DNA of 64,000 nt from Diatrype stigma (Eukaryota > Ascomycota > Sordariomycetes > Xylariales > Diatrypaceae): NCBI GenBank assembly GCA_022225965.2, contig JAKJXP020000001.1, positions 62,001 to 126,000 on the forward strand. Direction: 5' to 3'. The translations under genes and the position numbers were made by a program. Under the pieces are notes generated by a model, which was given only the letters and a program-made list of their open reading frames with translations, searched no databases and was not told where the DNA came from. Position 1 is the first letter of the stretch, and the number at the start of each line of letters is the position of its first letter. Of the stretch, positions 60,329 to 64,000 are shown piece by piece.

Positions 60329-62709
60329 GTTCACAGCTCAGGTAGACCGATTCCCTATTTAATGGAGACTCGAGAGTGACATACGAGTGGGATCAATTTG
60401 ACCTGGATCGAAATGGGACCAGTTCGTAAATGTCCAAAGATAAGGGAGGTGAAATAGAATGTAAAGTCACCGAGTATGTTCATCCAACTAGGGGCTTCAG
60501 ATCAATATTATACTTGAATCCCAGGTTCTACTGGTAAGGAGTATGATGTTTATTGAAAGAGATGTCTATAGCTGCTCGAAAAAAAGGCTCATTGTTACCA
60601 GGCGCTCTACGACCCTAAACCAATAGGTCTATCACCAGTGTTAGTTCGGATCATTACGGGTTATACAAGCTCTATGCCATCACCTTGTGTAGCTATTTAA
60701 GGGCCACATTACTGGCTGATGTACCAATGGTTCTAATCTCTATATATGTTGTGCTCTTGTTATTATCTGCCTACATCGACAGGCGATGAATTCAAGCAAA
60801 CATAAAGATGAAGCCACATCATGACGTGAAACAGTCAGTGTTCGTGTTCCTTCAACGCATATAGCTAAGACTCGTTACACAAGTAAAACTCAACGCCAGA
60901 GTGTTCGCGCCCTGTCCAAGGCGTACTCGAGTTTGGAGACTACCACTTCCCTGTGGCGGTAGTGTAACGTCAACCTCAACGGTCTACGCAACAACACGTA
61001 TTCTTGGGCTGAGCATGATGTATGTTTCTACACAACTATTTAGTCAGAAGTTACACTGCATCGGGCGCAGAATTTTAAGTTGTGGATTTATCCAGTTTCC
61101 ATGCCCGAAACTATCTTGATCCCATATGCCTACAGTACTCTCCCGTGGCCTTACAGACCATGAAACGCTGAATGGCAGCTCACGGATGATCCAATGGAAT
61201 AAGAAATGAGGCCAGAAAGTATTCGCCCTTGTAAGATATATCCCGTCGTACATGACCCTATTCATGTCGTGACCGGAGTCTAACAACGAAGGCTGCCTAG
61301 TGTCACCATCATGAAGAACTAGAAAAACAAACAAACTGAGGCCTTGGCTCTTTCCTGCCCGGATCCCAACGTTGGGGGCCATGGTATGTGAGCAAGTCCG
61401 AAAGTTTCAACGAAAGGGGGAGACGTGATAATTCAACCTCCTTACCTGCCTTCTACACATTCCCACCACCGTGTTTGAAAGACCACCCTAAATTTGCCGT
61501 TCCTTCGGTGAAGAATTCCGCAAGATAAATGCTTGTCGTTCCGTAGCCTTGGGTATTTACCCGTTATGTGAAAAACCGTCCCGACAGCCACTTGAAACAC
61601 CGGTTGTTGACCTCGATGCCTTTGCTGGGTCCGGTCACCGTAACTAAACTTGGTGAAGTGACTAGCTCTAGGGTGATAATTAGCCATAGAATCCGAGCAT
61701 ACCCCCTAGTTCCGAGAGAGGTTCCGTTATCAGAAAGGCAGTGGTGCCTATCATATGAGTCGGTTACTCGTGGTGGTTAAGGTCAACTACACCTTAGACA
61801 TTCGGAGGTAATTAACATTCTATCCAGGTGGCCTGGTAGTAGTGATTAACTGGGCTTTCGCCTCAAACAGCCTGAAGAAATCGCAGAGCTCGAACCCATA
61901 ATAACATATGTTGTCTAAGAAGTGACTGAGGGACACACAGCCTCAACTTCAATCAAGCCCAAATGTGTTGCGAACCGCCACGCGAACTTACTCGCCCGAG
62001 AACAATGTAATATATCGAATGGCGCACACGCGGCGTGGGATTTCAACCATGCAGAGGACGTGGCCCATTACAAGGAAGGATAGGTGCTATGGGCCAGCCT
62101 GGCGAACGCGCTCGGCGGGATGATCGTGGTTGTTGGCGGATACCTAAACAAGCATGATGTATCATTGGGTACCACCCCCAGACGATTCAATTGATGCTTG
62201 AGCATGAAGGGCTAGATCAAATGCCTAGCTTGTCGGGTTCCAACGGCGGCGTGCAATGGTAGCAGGGTTGCTCGGCAAGGCCGAGATTAGCATGATGTGT
62301 GAACATCATCTTGACGGGCTGACGGGCATCACAGATCACTCGCAAAAGGACACAATGTGTAGATCAGAGAACCGTCCTCTGGTATTTCAGCCCTAGAGGG
62401 CAATATGCGAGTACAGAGAAGCCTATCTTGAATGACTACTATGTATGACCAGGCTTGAATGATGCCGCCTTGTTGACTCCTCAATGAATGACGATATGTA
62501 AAGCCAGACGCATCCACAATCATGAGTTTCGTATCCTCTTCCCTACGGAATGTGCTTGAGCAGGGGAAGTTGCTGGTCCGCCATGCGCCAAAAGAGGTGG
62601 ACGCTCAGAGTAACAAGCCAGTATCCGTGGCTCTACTCGTCCATCGCCATCCGAAACCTCCCGCTCATGACCTCGGCTGCTCTAAGAGAGAGCGGGCGCT
62701 TCGCCGCGC
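60329..62709. other. Intergenic region, no gene seen
   Basis: About 2.4 kb. Two minus-strand frames (61044-61382 and 61442-61687) show no family features and poor context. A B-box-like GTTCGAGCTC near 61890 lacks an A box. No repeat with supportable ends was found. Confidence 0.45.
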
Positions 62710-63323
62710 TTACGTGCCAGGGTTGGGGTTCATCTGTCACCCACGTGTTAGCTTGGTGACCAGAGATATCTGCCGAACCTAGACATCATCTACGAACCTT
62801 TCTCTTGCCACCGGTCAAAGTGACGTTGACGAATCGGCGGGTGTATACGAGTCTCTTCTTCGCGCGGCCCTTGGGGGTCTTGGACTTCTCTTGCTTCTCG
62901 ACCTGTGACGTGCCGTATTAGCCTCCAATTTGGTTCTAGTGTCGTGCCAGTCCTCCGGCTTCGTGTGGGACAAATGATGGAGAAAGCGCGGTTTCGTAGT
63001 CGTGGTCGTCGTGGTCGTCGTAATCAGTGATGGTGTCGCAGACAAGGGCATCGAGTATATATCGGGAATTCCTCGCCTGTCCTCATCACCATGTAGTTCT
63101 TATTCGTCGGTTGCATCTCGAGTATCGCGCTTCCTCCATCGTCGGGAAAATCATGGGTCTTGTCGGGTAGAGGCGATGGAAAATGCGAATCAACGAACCT
63201 TAGGCGTCTGAGACTTGACCTTTCCTGTAATGCGAATCCCATCAGTTATCGTGCGCCCCTCAGAGATCCCATCAAACAGAGCAACATACCGGCACGAGCC
63301 AAACTTCCGTGAACCTTTCCCAT
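62710..63323 (-). CDS. rps30: 40S ribosomal protein eS30
   Basis: A four-exon gene for a 62-residue basic small-subunit protein. Exons are 63323-63290, 63224-63199, 62902-62798 and 62733-62710, with introns of 65, 296 and 64 nt. Joined, they read [55 protein letters not shown] and MNPNPGT, a full-length, unfused eS30 (no ubiquitin-like FAU part, as in other fungi). All splices keep frame and have GT/AG borders (donors GTATGT and GTTCGT). No exon is long enough to be seen as an ordinary ORF. Upstream are motifs known from fungal ribosomal-protein promoters. Confidence 0.93.
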
Positions 63324-63480
63324 CTTGGATTATTTTGCTGCTACGAGACTTTGCTGTTCGTTGGCGGTGGTGTAGGTGTTGTATGGGCGCTGTCGGCTGA
63401 ATGAAATCTTTGACTCCCGGCTGGTTTGGATAGAAGTGGGTAAGAGTCAGAGTGCACAGGAGCGAGGGGCGAATCTGAAA

Positions 63481-63495
63481 AGCCCTAGTCACGTG
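63481..63495. promoter_or_regulatory. Tbf1-like plus Cbf1-like motif pair upstream of rps30
   Basis: AGCCCTA (63481-63487) immediately followed by TCACGTG (63489-63495), 158 bp before the rps30 ATG. In several ascomycetes ribosomal-protein genes are controlled by Tbf1 (AGCCCTA-type) and Cbf1 (TCACGTG). The match and position agree; binding here is inferred. Confidence 0.5.
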
Positions 63496-64000
63496 GGGTC
63501 TGCCTAACAGCATAAATGCTTGGTCGGTGCATAGTGGCCCCGTGCAGTCGGGGTAATCCTCGGCGGTGGGAACAGCGATAAGATCTTACATAATGAGCAG
63601 GCCCGCCAAGCCCGGCAGCTACGCTGGATGTACTTGACGCAAAGGCAGGACTGGCAGGAGTACCTTGCATGATGCATCCAACCTTGGAACTTACCTCGGG
63701 CTACACGTAGCGGAGGTATCTACATACCTACTTCGTACCTACGACTTCGATGAGCCAAACCATTCAGGTTTTCAACTACGAAACGGGAACCAGAAACAAT
63801 CCAACCAAACCAATCCTGTAGGTATCACGGTATATGATGGCACCTATGTTGGTAATAGGTACTTATCTGATCTCCCAACCTTCAAATCGCACAGCACATG
63901 CAAGCACAGTTGTATCATGAGGCCCGCTAGGCCGGTTTAGGACTACTGCAGATCGTCGCCTGATCGCGTGGCGCCCATCCCGGGATATCAAACGGTACCG
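63496..64000. other. Terminal region, no gene seen
   Basis: About 500 bp at the right edge without a recognisable gene. It has scattered TACCTA motifs (63720-63740, 63860). A gene beyond the window could use part of it as promoter. Confidence 0.4.

Noticed and set aside
61044..61687. Two minus-strand frames of 112 and 81 codons
   Set aside because: Some protein-like look, but no family, no splice partners and no conserved motif that I can name.
61885..61900. B-box-like GTTCGAGCTC (minus strand)
   Set aside because: No A box and no acceptor pairing, so not a tRNA.

Overview
The window looks like nuclear DNA of a filamentous ascomycete (Pezizomycotina, most likely a Sordariomycete). The evidence is short introns of about 47-300 nt with GTRAGT-type donors and CTRAC-like branch sites, a HET-domain gene, a Zn(II)2Cys6 factor, an AreA/NIT2 GATA factor, a fused arginine-pathway gene, and a long AT-rich block carrying the CpA-to-TpA signature of repeat-induced point mutation (RIP). 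No species can be named from sequence alone. I assembled gene models by hand from reading frames and splice signals; all splices are inferred.

Layout. 1-4.2 kb: the 5' part of a secreted S28 serine peptidase gene (minus) and a HET-domain gene with an N-terminal membrane segment (plus). 4.2-12.8 kb: an AT-rich, RIP-destroyed island. Through its stop codons it still reads as a Helitron Rep-Pif1-helicase protein, followed by an array of palindromic 12-mers, a tRNA-like segment and further decayed DNA. 13-21 kb: phosphopantothenoylcysteine synthetase, a Zn2Cys6 regulator divergent from a short-chain dehydrogenase, and a glycine-rich GPI-type CFEM-like protein. 21-33.4 kb: a TA-flanked MITE, a Dbf2/Sid2-type NDR kinase, a WBP11-like splicing protein, an MFS monocarboxylate-type transporter and a WSC-domain membrane sensor.

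33.4-45.25 kb: almost 12 kb without a recognisable protein gene. It is sprinkled with TACCTA/TAGGTA motifs and holds a 940-bp element with 45-bp terminal inverted repeats, TA flanks, an internal 12-bp minisatellite and a tRNA-like promoter segment. 45.25-64 kb: the AreA/NIT2 nitrogen regulator, aspartate-semialdehyde dehydrogenase (with a Gcn4/CPC1-type site upstream), the mitochondrial arginine-pathway fusion (acetylglutamate kinase plus acetylglutamyl-phosphate reductase), an unrecognised ORF, a large fungal membrane protein of unknown function, and a four-exon ribosomal protein eS30 gene.

Most genes are unrelated housekeeping or regulatory loci rather than one pathway. AreA, Hom2 and the arginine fusion form a loose nitrogen/amino-acid neighbourhood. 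The most unusual material is the mobile DNA: the dead Helitron with its palindrome array, and the composite inverted-repeat element upstream of areA.
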